Of a stretch of DNA of 64,000 bases, positions 47,064 through 54,460 are shown in pieces. Source of the stretch: Arenibacter algicola (GTDB lineage: Bacteria > Bacteroidota > Bacteroidia > Flavobacteriales > Flavobacteriaceae). The translations under genes and the position numbers were made by a program. The notes beneath the pieces are model-generated. The model was given only the letters and a program-made list of their open reading frames with translations. It had not been told where the DNA came from and ran no database searches. The first letter of the stretch is position 1. Each line of letters begins with the position of its first letter. The stretch covers positions 310,001-374,000 of the forward strand of contig NZ_JAHKPO010000013.1 in assembly GCF_018860365.1 (NCBI RefSeq), given 5' to 3'.

Positions 47064-48053
47064 CTATTGGGTTTTGTTGAATTCAATGTTTTCAGAAGTG
47101 TGAATCTGATTTTCATCATCTATAATAATACATTCCACTCCTTTAATTTGGTTTATCATGTTAAGACCCGTTTCCGTTCCGGTAATAAAAACAGAGGTTG
47201 CCAACGCATCACACAATTCCGCACTTGGGGCAAAAATGGTAACACTTAGGATGCCCGTGGAGGGATAACCGGTTCGCGGGTCAATAATATGGCTGTATTT
47301 TACCCCATCAAAGGTGACGTATTTTTCATAATTGCCAGATGTAGCAACTGCCGCGTTGACTACCGGGAACCAAGAGAATAGGTTGTCTTTGTTAAGGGGG
47401 TTGGTGATGCCCACCATCCAATCGGTTCCATCGGGCTGTTTTCCCCAGGTAGTTAGATCCCCTGAAGCATTTATAATTCCGGATTTTACGCCCTCCGCTT
47501 TTAACAAGCTCCTCACCTTATCTGCGGCATAGCCTTTGCCAATGGCACCGAAACCTATTTTCATACCTTCCAATTTAAGGAATACAGTTTGTGCTTTCTT
47601 ATCCAGTACAATGTTTTGATAACCGATCTTGGCAACCGAATTTGTTATTGATTCCTTAGATGGCATTTCCGTCATGCTGCCATCGTATCTCCAAACCTTA
47701 TCAATGGAGGCATAGGTGATATCGAAGGCACCGTCCGTAATTTTGGAGACGGTGATGCATCGCCCAATAAGGTCTATTAATTCAAGATCAACCTTTACAG
47801 GTTTAATCCCGGCATTCAGATTGATATCTGAGGTTTGTGAGCTAGGAATCCATGAGGAAATCAACTTTTCAATTCTTGTGATTTCTTCTATGGCCATATC
47901 TATATAGTGGTCAGCAGTAACTTCATCCTTTGCAACTATAGTAATATCGAACCGGCTCCCCATTAATTTTGTGGTTCGTCTATGTGCTATTTCCTGCGCA
48001 AAAACGAAACATGGGATTAAAAATGCAATTGCGATTAAAGTTGGGTTTTTCAA
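47064..48053 (-). CDS. apbE: FAD:protein FMN transferase
   Basis: A 329-residue periplasmic transferase with signal peptide (FLIPCFVFAQE). Key parts: TTKLMGSRFDITIVA, GAFDITYASIDKVW, GMKIGFGAIGKGYAADKV (conserved FAD-binding Gly/Lys run), INASGDLTTWG and SHIIDPRTGYP, followed by the magnesium-binding LCDALATSVFITG. All are standard for ApbE, which attaches FMN from FAD to Thr/Ser of target proteins. The start overlaps the stop of the thioredoxin gene by 4 bp. Targets in this operon are not obvious; DUF3570 has an SGAS motif. Confidence 0.93.
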   Translation of the reverse strand: MKNPTLIAIAFLIPCFVFAQEIAHRRTTKLMGSRFDITIVAKDEVTADHYIDMAIEEITRIEKLISSWIPSSQTSDINLNAGIKPVKVDLELIDLIGRCITVSKITDGAFDITYASIDKVWRYDGSMTEMPSKESITNSVAKIGYQNIVLDKKAQTVFLKLEGMKIGFGAIGKGYAADKVRSLLKAEGVKSGIINASGDLTTWGKQPDGTDWMVGITNPLNKDNLFSWFPVVNAAVATSGNYEKYVTFDGVKYSHIIDPRTGYPSTGILSVTIFAPSAELCDALATSVFITGTETGLNMINQIKGVECIIIDDENQIHTSENIEFNKTQ

Positions 48054-48484
48054 CCTTCGAACGAATTTAAAAGTTCAATATATTCTTTGACTGAAATATT
48101 TTTGAATCCAGTTTGCCCCAAGATATTTCCATTGGGGTCCAAAACTAGGACCAAGGGGAAGTATCCTTTTTTATTATACTTTTCTGCGAGTTGGGCGTTT
48201 TTATTCTTTTGGTCATCCGGGAGTTGATTTGCTTTCTTTCTAGGAAAATCTGCTCTAAGCATGATCCAATGGTCTTTGGCGTAATTCTGAAATTCAGGGG
48301 ATTGCCAAATGCTCTTATCCAGTTTAATACATGGAGCGCACCAATCCGAACCAGAAAAGACCAATACTACATTTTGATGATTTTGTTTGGCAAGGGCAGC
48401 TGCGGTAGACCAATCGTTTTCCCACTTTTGGGCACTTAAAAGACTTGATACAAAAAGAGAAATAATTAAAATCGACTTTTGCAT
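48050..48484 (-). CDS. Thioredoxin-like periplasmic protein
   Basis: A 144-residue exported thioredoxin-fold protein; MQKSILIISLFVSSLLSAQ is its signal peptide. The redox-active pair is in SDWCAPCIKLDKSIW (Cys-Ala-Pro-Cys), with the cis-Pro in GYFPLVLVLDPNG. An upstream in-frame ATG at 48505 is possible but weakens the signal. It overlaps apbE by 4 bp. Together with the Rieske-like protein and DUF4266, it suggests electron or disulfide transfer in the periplasm. Confidence 0.9.
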   Translation of the reverse strand: MQKSILIISLFVSSLLSAQKWENDWSTAAALAKQNHQNVVLVFSGSDWCAPCIKLDKSIWQSPEFQNYAKDHWIMLRADFPRKKANQLPDDQKNKNAQLAEKYNKKGYFPLVLVLDPNGNILGQTGFKNISVKEYIELLNSFEG

Positions 48485-48519
48485 TGGGCGGGGTTTTGAG
48501 AACATAAAGGTATCTATTT

Positions 48520-48969
48520 TTAGGCGGAAACTGTCAAAATACTTCCACTTATACTAGTCGTATAAATCTTTAATCCCTTACTACCTTTGGAATTTAATCC
48601 TTTTCCATTTTGGTCGAAACGGGCATCATGTTCCCCACAATAGAATTCGTTGTTTTTAAAGACCACTTTCTTTTTAAATTCATGACTGCATATAACAGTG
48701 GCGGCAACGTACTTGCCTTCCAGATTTTTGGCTATTACTACATTATTTTTAATGATGTAACCCCCATTATTTTGAAGTTTCCCCGCTTCCGAAGCAGATA
48801 GGTCAACAGTAAAGGGTACACTACTAGAGGAAGGGCTGTTTGCACCGGAAGATGAGTCTTCGGCCGTAGTAGGGTCCAACTCTTCTCTTAAACAACTTCC
48901 GAGGCAACTAAAGGTAACTGCCATAGCAGCTCCGGCGCCAATAGATTTGAGAAATTCTTTGCGTTCCAT
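48520..48969 (-). CDS. Rieske-type [2Fe-2S] lipoprotein
   Basis: A 149-residue protein; the signal part (MERKEFLKSIGAGAAMAVTFSC) ends at a lipoprotein Cys (Cys22 or Cys26) and is followed by a Ser-rich linker. The Rieske ligands are present: Cys94-x-His96 (ICSHEF) and Cys111-x-x-His114 (YCGEHDARF). The second motif keeps the spacing of Rieske clusters (CxH ... CxxH) but with Glu before His. It is the first gene of the operon, ahead of the thioredoxin-like gene by 35 bp, and probably moves electrons to or from the flavin system. Confidence 0.85.
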   Translation of the reverse strand: MERKEFLKSIGAGAAMAVTFSCLGSCLREELDPTTAEDSSSGANSPSSSSVPFTVDLSASEAGKLQNNGGYIIKNNVVIAKNLEGKYVAATVICSHEFKKKVVFKNNEFYCGEHDARFDQNGKGLNSKGSKGLKIYTTSISGSILTVSA

Positions 48970-49114
48970 AAGTTTAGGGGTATATGTTTTATAGATAACA
49001 ACTGAAACCTATAAGACCCCACCTAAACAACACGGTATTTTTATTTATTAAGATTCTTTATTACGAGTATTTAGGCATACTCGTAGTTTGTGGACAACGG
49101 TGATATATTAATAA

Positions 49115-50023
49115 CTACAAATTTTTTAACCATCCGATCCATTGATCGGTCCAGGTAGCTAAATGTGATTCTTGCAGTCCCAGGGCAAAACCATGACCCC
49201 CAGTTGGATAGATATGCATCTCAGCGGGAACTTGGTTCTTAATCAAGGCAGTATAGAATAAAAGACTGTTTTCTACGGGTACTCCTTTATCATCTGAGGC
49301 GTGCAGCAAAAAAGTGGGAGGGGTGTCGGAAGTAACCTGTAATTCGTTAGAGAAATGATCCAACATTTTTTGGGAAGGATTTTCCCCTAGCAAGTTTTTT
49401 CTGGATCCACCATGGGTGTTGGGTTCCCCCATCGTAATTACGGGATAGGCCAAGGTCATAAAATCTGGGCGGGCACTAAGTTGGTCAATAGCATCTTGTT
49501 TGGTATACACTTCTTCATTATAGTGGGTGCCCAAAGTAGAAGCTAAATGACCTCCGGCTGAAAAGCCCAAAATGCCAATTTTATCTGGATCAATATTCCA
49601 TTCTTCAGCGTTAGAACGAACCGTCCTCAAAGCGCGTTGTGCGTCCTGTAACGGAACTTTGTGTTTTTCTGTGACCGACTTGGAATTGGGCAGTCTGTAT
49701 TTAACTACGATTCCGGCAATGCCCTTTCCGTTAAGGAATTTTGCAAAATCGGTTCCCTCCCAATCATAGGCTAGAATATGGTAACCACCTCCTGGAAAAA
49801 TTAATACTGCTTGTCCGGTTGCTATTTTTTTAGCCGGAAGATATACTTCTATTTGTGGTATCTGAACTTTGGCGATTCTCACAATATCTGTACTAACAGC
49901 TTGTTCCTTTTCGTCGGTTTTTATCGAGTTGGGAATATCGTTGGGCCAGATTGGGAGTACGGTATTTTGGGCGAAAGTGGTCATGGTAAATAAACAGCTA
50001 AAAAGGAAAAAAAATAGTTTCAT
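49115..50023 (-). CDS. Secreted alpha/beta hydrolase, carbohydrate-esterase-like
   Basis: A 302-residue exported esterase (signal LFTMTTFAQ). The fold is that of BD-FAE/pectin-acetylesterase-like hydrolases: oxyanion stretch LIFPGGGYHILAYDWEG, nucleophile GFSAGGH (Ser in Gly-Phe-Ser-Ala-Gly), Asp in LLHASDDKGVPVENS and His in YPTGGHGFALG. It likely removes acetyl or other acyl groups from glycans. At the 3' side of locus B on the same strand, though a repeat-filled gap of ~900 bp separates it, so it is probably its own transcript. Acetylated fucoidan or pectin-type substrates are both possible. Confidence 0.87.
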   Translation of the reverse strand: MKLFFFLFSCLFTMTTFAQNTVLPIWPNDIPNSIKTDEKEQAVSTDIVRIAKVQIPQIEVYLPAKKIATGQAVLIFPGGGYHILAYDWEGTDFAKFLNGKGIAGIVVKYRLPNSKSVTEKHKVPLQDAQRALRTVRSNAEEWNIDPDKIGILGFSAGGHLASTLGTHYNEEVYTKQDAIDQLSARPDFMTLAYPVITMGEPNTHGGSRKNLLGENPSQKMLDHFSNELQVTSDTPPTFLLHASDDKGVPVENSLLFYTALIKNQVPAEMHIYPTGGHGFALGLQESHLATWTDQWIGWLKNL

Positions 50024-50297
50024 CTTAATTTTTGAATGGTTTGATTCGGCTAAAGATAGAAAATATCGTTGAACAAGAAGGGTTAAAGATTTTCAAGAGC
50101 ATCCCAGCCCATAAAAAGGGTTTTTAAAAGCGACTTTTGTCGCTATAAGGCCTAAATTTTTGATGCCCTGTAGTTATTACAAGTAACATATTGATAATTA
50201 TTAGATATTATATATTTTGTAAAATACTGATTAAGAATTATTTATATATTTGTTAGGCTGCTTAATTTTCTTTTGGAAACATGCTTACAGCATAATG

Positions 50298-50359
50298 CTC
50301 CTTCCCTTGGTTAAGGGAAGGTGGATCCTGCGTCCAAGCGCAGGAGAAGGAAGGGATTG
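50298..50359 (+). repeat. Flavobacterial intergenic repeat, copy 1
   Basis: CTCCTTCCCTTGG (50298-50310), then a GGAAGGTGGATC stretch and GAAGGAAGGGATTG. The same framework occurs inverted at 50589-50675, with a longer central insert there. Confidence 0.75.
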
Positions 50360-50425
50360 AAAGTCCAAGACAAGTGAAAAAAGCTTATAGCCTATACAAT
50401 TCCTTAAGCAAAACCACCGAGTGTT

Positions 50426-50557
50426 GTATTATACATTAAGTTCCAGCCAAGTCTGTGCGACTTCTCGTTGTCCCGAAAAGGGACTTTGTCGAAGTGACTT
50501 CCTCAGTCATTTCGTACGACTTGCAGACCAAGGAGCAATTGCGAATATGTATAATAC
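50426..50557. repeat. MITE-like segment with 11-bp terminal inverted repeats
   Basis: GTATTATACAT (50426-50436) and ATGTATAATAC (50547-50557) are perfect inverted ends. The 110 bp between contain further TCGAAGTGACT/GTCCC-type palindromes. It sits between the two inverted repeat copies. The whole 50024-50715 stretch has no believable gene. Confidence 0.5.
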
Positions 50558-50588
50558 ACTTATTTAATATTTCCATTCCAATAGGTTG

Positions 50589-50675
50589 CAATCCTTCCGT
50601 CTTTTCAGCCGATTGCTGAAGATCCACCTTCCCCTCCCGCGGAAAACGCGGGACAGGCTTACCCAAGGGAAGGAG
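50589..50675 (-). repeat. Flavobacterial intergenic repeat, copy 2 (inverted)
   Basis: Reverse complement of copy 1: CAATCCTTCCGTC ... GATCCACCTTCCCC ... CCAAGGGAAGGAG, with a central CCGCGGAAAACGCGGG hairpin that copy 1 lacks. Confidence 0.75.
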
Positions 50676-50715
50676 TATTTTCTTAGGTCATTTGTCAAGA
50701 ATTAAATGGGAGATC

Positions 50716-50898
50716 CTAGGGAGTATTTCCAATCCCTTTGACCATTTTGAAAGGAATCTTATATCCCACATCAATGGCCATATCATCTGTGTCAACCAAT
50801 CGCCGATCGTAAACCAGGGCGATGCTATTTTTCATGGTGCACAGGATTAAACCTTCAAGTCCTTGTCTGAATCCAGAACTGTAGGTTTCTCCCTCCAT
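50716..50898 (-). CDS. Short open frame of unknown nature, possibly a gene remnant
   Basis: A 60-codon frame starting at an ATG 58 bp after the Gfo/Idh gene. It is unlike known domains; the residues (GLEGLILCTMKNSIALVYDRRLVDTDD ... VGYKIPFKMVKG) look like ordinary protein. AAGGA just before the ATG is too close for a good ribosome site. It may be the tail of a lost gene next to the repeat cluster, or chance. Confidence 0.25.
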   Translation of the reverse strand: MEGETYSSGFRQGLEGLILCTMKNSIALVYDRRLVDTDDMAIDVGYKIPFKMVKGIGNTP

Positions 50899-50956
50899 TC
50901 CTTAAAGGAGGATAAAAATAATTATATAACTAGGGCGGGGTTAATGTTTGTCTATA

Positions 50957-52189
50957 CTAGTCAAAACTAGGGATATTCATAGATTCACCTCCCTGTAGTG
51001 CGGATTTATGCGCAACAATTCCTGGTGCAGTATAGGCTAAGGCTTCATAAATATTGATTTCTGGGTCACGGTTATGGACAATTGCGTCAATAAATTCATG
51101 GGTTATAAACGAATGGGAACCATCATGTCCACTCCCATGTCTAAGTGCTGCAGGTAACATATCCGTCTCCCACCATAGGGGCTGATCATATTTTTCTACC
51201 CTATTTTTTTTGTTTTTAAAACCGGCATCATCTTTTCCAATTTCGTTGGATGCCCTTACTATTGTGGAATCCCCTCCTCCATGCTCGGACATATAAAAAC
51301 TCATTTTATCGCCCCGCCATTCTCCCCTTTCAACTTCACGTAGAGCTCCTTTCCAGTTCACTTCTACACGAAAAGGTGTTCCTTTGTTGGTCTTGAAAAA
51401 GGCTGTTTCGTTCCAAAAAGGGTTGTTGTACGGATTGTTTTGCAATAATGGACTGTCATCCCCCCAACCCATAGCGGTAACTTGGGTTAGCCGTTCCCCT
51501 GTTACGGAAATTAAGAAAGAAGTACAATGTGTAGGATATAACATAGGTGGCACCCCATGTCTCCAAGTGGCCTTGCCATCCTCAAAATATAGTTCCTCCA
51601 GTCCTGGATGATTATATTCGGCTGCGGCACTGAACACCTTCCCGAAAGCTCCTTCCTTATAAAACTTTTTAACCGATATGGTAGCCTGTCTATAAACGCT
51701 GGTTTCGGCCATCATATAAGTAAGTCCAGTGCGGTTCACCGCCTCTCTTAATTCATAACATTCCTCCAAGGTCCAGGCTGCCGGTACAGCACACAAAACA
51801 TGCTTTCCTGCGTTTAGGCTTGCCAAAACATGGGCAGCATGGTCTGGAGCTGGAGTGGCAATAAAAACGGCTTCGACTTTGGGATCCTTCAGCAATTTAT
51901 CCAAGGATTCATAACTTTTTTTACAGGCATATACCTCCATAAGACGGTCACGCCGATCGGCACGTAAATCGCTTACTGCTTCTACAATGCAATTGGGGTG
52001 TTCATGAAAATAAAAGCTGGCACCAAATCTTCCTCCAACAATACCTATTCTAACCTTTTTATCTACGACCTGTATATTTGCGAAAGCAAAATGAGGGGCT
52101 AAGGCCAGGGCGCTGCTTCCCAGTAATGCCGTGCCTAAAAACTTTCTTCTATCGGGATTGGCAGCGATGCCATTTTTTATAGCTTTCAT
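50957..52189 (-). CDS. Tat-exported Gfo/Idh/MocA-family protein
   Basis: About 410 residues from the ATG at 52189; the longer frame to 52231 adds a leader without a function. The N terminus has a Tat signal (PDRRKFLGTALLGSSALALAPHFAFA, twin Arg), then the Rossmann part (VRIGIVGGRFGASFYFHEH), AVPAAWTLEECYELREAV in place of the usual EKP motif, and a C-terminal region with GHDGSHSFITHEFIDAIVHNRDP. Tat export means it folds with its cofactor in the cytoplasm and acts in the periplasm. Such proteins can act as oxidoreductases or as NAD-dependent glycosidases (GH109-like mechanism), so a role in glycan cleavage is possible. It is in the minus-strand run of locus B. Confidence 0.87.
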   Translation of the reverse strand: MKAIKNGIAANPDRRKFLGTALLGSSALALAPHFAFANIQVVDKKVRIGIVGGRFGASFYFHEHPNCIVEAVSDLRADRRDRLMEVYACKKSYESLDKLLKDPKVEAVFIATPAPDHAAHVLASLNAGKHVLCAVPAAWTLEECYELREAVNRTGLTYMMAETSVYRQATISVKKFYKEGAFGKVFSAAAEYNHPGLEELYFEDGKATWRHGVPPMLYPTHCTSFLISVTGERLTQVTAMGWGDDSPLLQNNPYNNPFWNETAFFKTNKGTPFRVEVNWKGALREVERGEWRGDKMSFYMSEHGGGDSTIVRASNEIGKDDAGFKNKKNRVEKYDQPLWWETDMLPAALRHGSGHDGSHSFITHEFIDAIVHNRDPEINIYEALAYTAPGIVAHKSALQGGESMNIPSFD

Positions 52190-52525
52190 ATCTTTTATTA
52201 TTTCTATTTCGTGTGTAAATCCAAATACCAAGAAATGAATTTGTTTAGGATTTTTCCCTTTTCCAGCCCTTAATTCATCTATTTTGATACCGGATTATAG
52301 GGGTTTTCAGATTGTTGGGCGAGGGAGCTAAGTCCGAGGAAAAGCATAAAGGGGTTAAAGAACAGCTGTTTTACAGGAGGCATTATGTGGTACTTAGGAG
52401 TTTAGTTTTTTTTTGGCTTGCTATAGGTATATAAATAACGTTAAAAGTTTTGGATAACCCAATAAAAAATTGTCTTTATGCAAGGGTTATGGACCATGTT
52501 TTATACGTTATGGACATTGGTTTTG

Positions 52526-54376
52526 CTATGGTTTGTTAGGGGTTGGGATATGTTTGGATACCGCTTTTTTTAATGCAACTATATAATTGGGGTCATCCGT
52601 GCTAATTTCACGGTTTCCTTCCTGATGGATATTTTCCGGTAAGGTATTGTTATAGGCTATGGCCGGAGTTTCTCCATTCGAGAATAAATAGTTGTTTTTT
52701 ACGAAGTTGGTCGAGGCTTTGTGAAAACGTAAGGGCGATTTTGCAATATTATAGATAAGGTTGTTTTCCACTAGCACGTCTTTGGTTCCTTCATCTAAAA
52801 ACATCCCGTTGCTTTCCGCTCTCCCCGCATTCACCGAAATATCATGAATATTATTATCAATCAATTTACTTCCCGGTTGTAGGCCCAACATATAAATTCC
52901 CCCACCGTCACTAAGCTTTTGCATTACATGATGAATATGGTTTTCCGCTATGGTATTGTCCCTACAGGGGGTGGGTTCCGGGCTCCACATCCAACCGATG
53001 GAAATACCAGTGTAAGGCAGATTATATATTTCATTGTTCTTAAGTATGGTTTCAGCAGTTAAGCCGCACCATATACCCACGGCCCCATAGAATTGCACTC
53101 CGCAATCCGAAATATCGCAGTCCTCTACCGTGTTCCCAAGGGCAGCTTGTTGGGGTGCAGCTTTCCACCAGGATTCACCAGAAACGAGTCGGTCTTGTCC
53201 CTCGCCTATCATAACTCCATTTCCTGAAATATCCCGGATCCTACAACTTGTGATAGTGCTATTTATCGTTCCAGTTCCTAGCCAAATACCACTTCCTCCC
53301 AGGGAAGTGAATTCACAATCTTTAAACCGAATATTGTGGGCCCATGTTGTCCGGATAGCGGCTGGCACCACTGCCCATTCTTTATTGCCCTGTTGCGTAT
53401 CAAAATTACAGGCCTGTATTCCTGCATAGGTCTGGTTAGGGATATTCCATCTGCAGTGTTTGAATCTAATCCCTTCAAAGCTAATATTGGATATGGGGTT
53501 CTGTTCACTGCCCTCCACGGCCAATAAGGATTCCGCCAGTGGCACCTCTATGGATAGTTGGGAAGGTTCCAAGTCCATTGGTAATTTTAAGTAAATTTTG
53601 GAGGCTGAAGTATCTAAATACCATTCGTATTCCGCATCCAAAAATTCAATATCATTTTCTAGGTAATAACGAGGATTGGGTTCCCAATTATCTAGATTAA
53701 AGAAATTCAAACCTTTTGCCCCGATCGAATCCGAAGCTGTAATAGTGTGGGAGTCCAATGATATATCTTTAATCGGAATTCGCGTTATGGACCAATCGTG
53801 TAATACAACCAGTTCTACCTCTCCAGGGATTTTTGGTTGTGGAAAGTCGCCCGTGTGATAAGTAAAGTTGGTTCGTCTATCAGCCCCTACTTCCTTCACC
53901 CTAAGATATTCATTGTTGGGATGTCTGGCCCGCATTGCGCGTTTGCCTTTAACGAACAATTCCCGAAAAACCCCAAGATTCTTGGGAACCTCCGAAACCC
54001 AGATGCCATCACCTAAATTAGACCAATCCTTGAGTTCCACTGCCCCGGATATTGTAGGACTTGAGCCTTCAACTGCCTTAAATTCGAAGGGAGTACCGCT
54101 TTTCTTTATGGTTGAATCTATTACAATGGGATTACTTATGCGGTAGATCCCATCATTAAGCCAAACTACAATTTTCTCAAGTTTATGGGAATCCATGGTT
54201 ACCAATGCAGCAGTTACCTTACCAAGAGTTTTAAAAGGCCTTTCATAGGTCCCCGAATTGCTGTCGTATCCAGAAGGCGATACATAGATTTCTTTAATTT
54301 CCTGTGCCAAGGAAAGGTTGGCCATCAAAATAAAGACAGCAAAAAAAAGTATTTTAAGATGCGATTCTCTTTTCAT
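52526..54376 (-). CDS. Right-handed beta-helix hydrolase, GH141-like
   Basis: A 616-residue exported protein (signal ILMANLSLAQ). The start YVSPSGYDSNSGTYERPFKTLGKVTAAL and WLNDGIYRISNPIVI are typical of GH141-type beta-helix enzymes; helix repeats with Asn-rich turns (NTVEDCDISDCG, LKNNEIYNLPYTGISIGW, IAENHIHHVM, LIDNNIHDIS, LVENNLIYNI) follow from about residue 290 to 590. GH141 contains alpha-L-fucosidases and xylanases. With GH29 and GH95-like genes nearby, fucosidase action is the better guess. Alternative: an uncharacterised beta-helix lyase. The gene stands 85 bp after the GH95-like gene on the same strand. Confidence 0.75.
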   Translation of the reverse strand: MKRESHLKILFFAVFILMANLSLAQEIKEIYVSPSGYDSNSGTYERPFKTLGKVTAALVTMDSHKLEKIVVWLNDGIYRISNPIVIDSTIKKSGTPFEFKAVEGSSPTISGAVELKDWSNLGDGIWVSEVPKNLGVFRELFVKGKRAMRARHPNNEYLRVKEVGADRRTNFTYHTGDFPQPKIPGEVELVVLHDWSITRIPIKDISLDSHTITASDSIGAKGLNFFNLDNWEPNPRYYLENDIEFLDAEYEWYLDTSASKIYLKLPMDLEPSQLSIEVPLAESLLAVEGSEQNPISNISFEGIRFKHCRWNIPNQTYAGIQACNFDTQQGNKEWAVVPAAIRTTWAHNIRFKDCEFTSLGGSGIWLGTGTINSTITSCRIRDISGNGVMIGEGQDRLVSGESWWKAAPQQAALGNTVEDCDISDCGVQFYGAVGIWCGLTAETILKNNEIYNLPYTGISIGWMWSPEPTPCRDNTIAENHIHHVMQKLSDGGGIYMLGLQPGSKLIDNNIHDISVNAGRAESNGMFLDEGTKDVLVENNLIYNIAKSPLRFHKASTNFVKNNYLFSNGETPAIAYNNTLPENIHQEGNREISTDDPNYIVALKKAVSKHIPTPNKP

Positions 54377-54460
54377 ATTTCTGGCCGTTTTTAATCTCTC
54401 TTTCAGATATAATTTGAAGCATCAAATTATTTTTTATACTTAGGTAGAGGTTATTGTTCA

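Noticed and set aside
50436-50666. 76-codon minus-strand frame in the repeat cluster
   Set aside because: Composed of intergenic repeat sequence (palindromic arms read as codons); no support as a gene.
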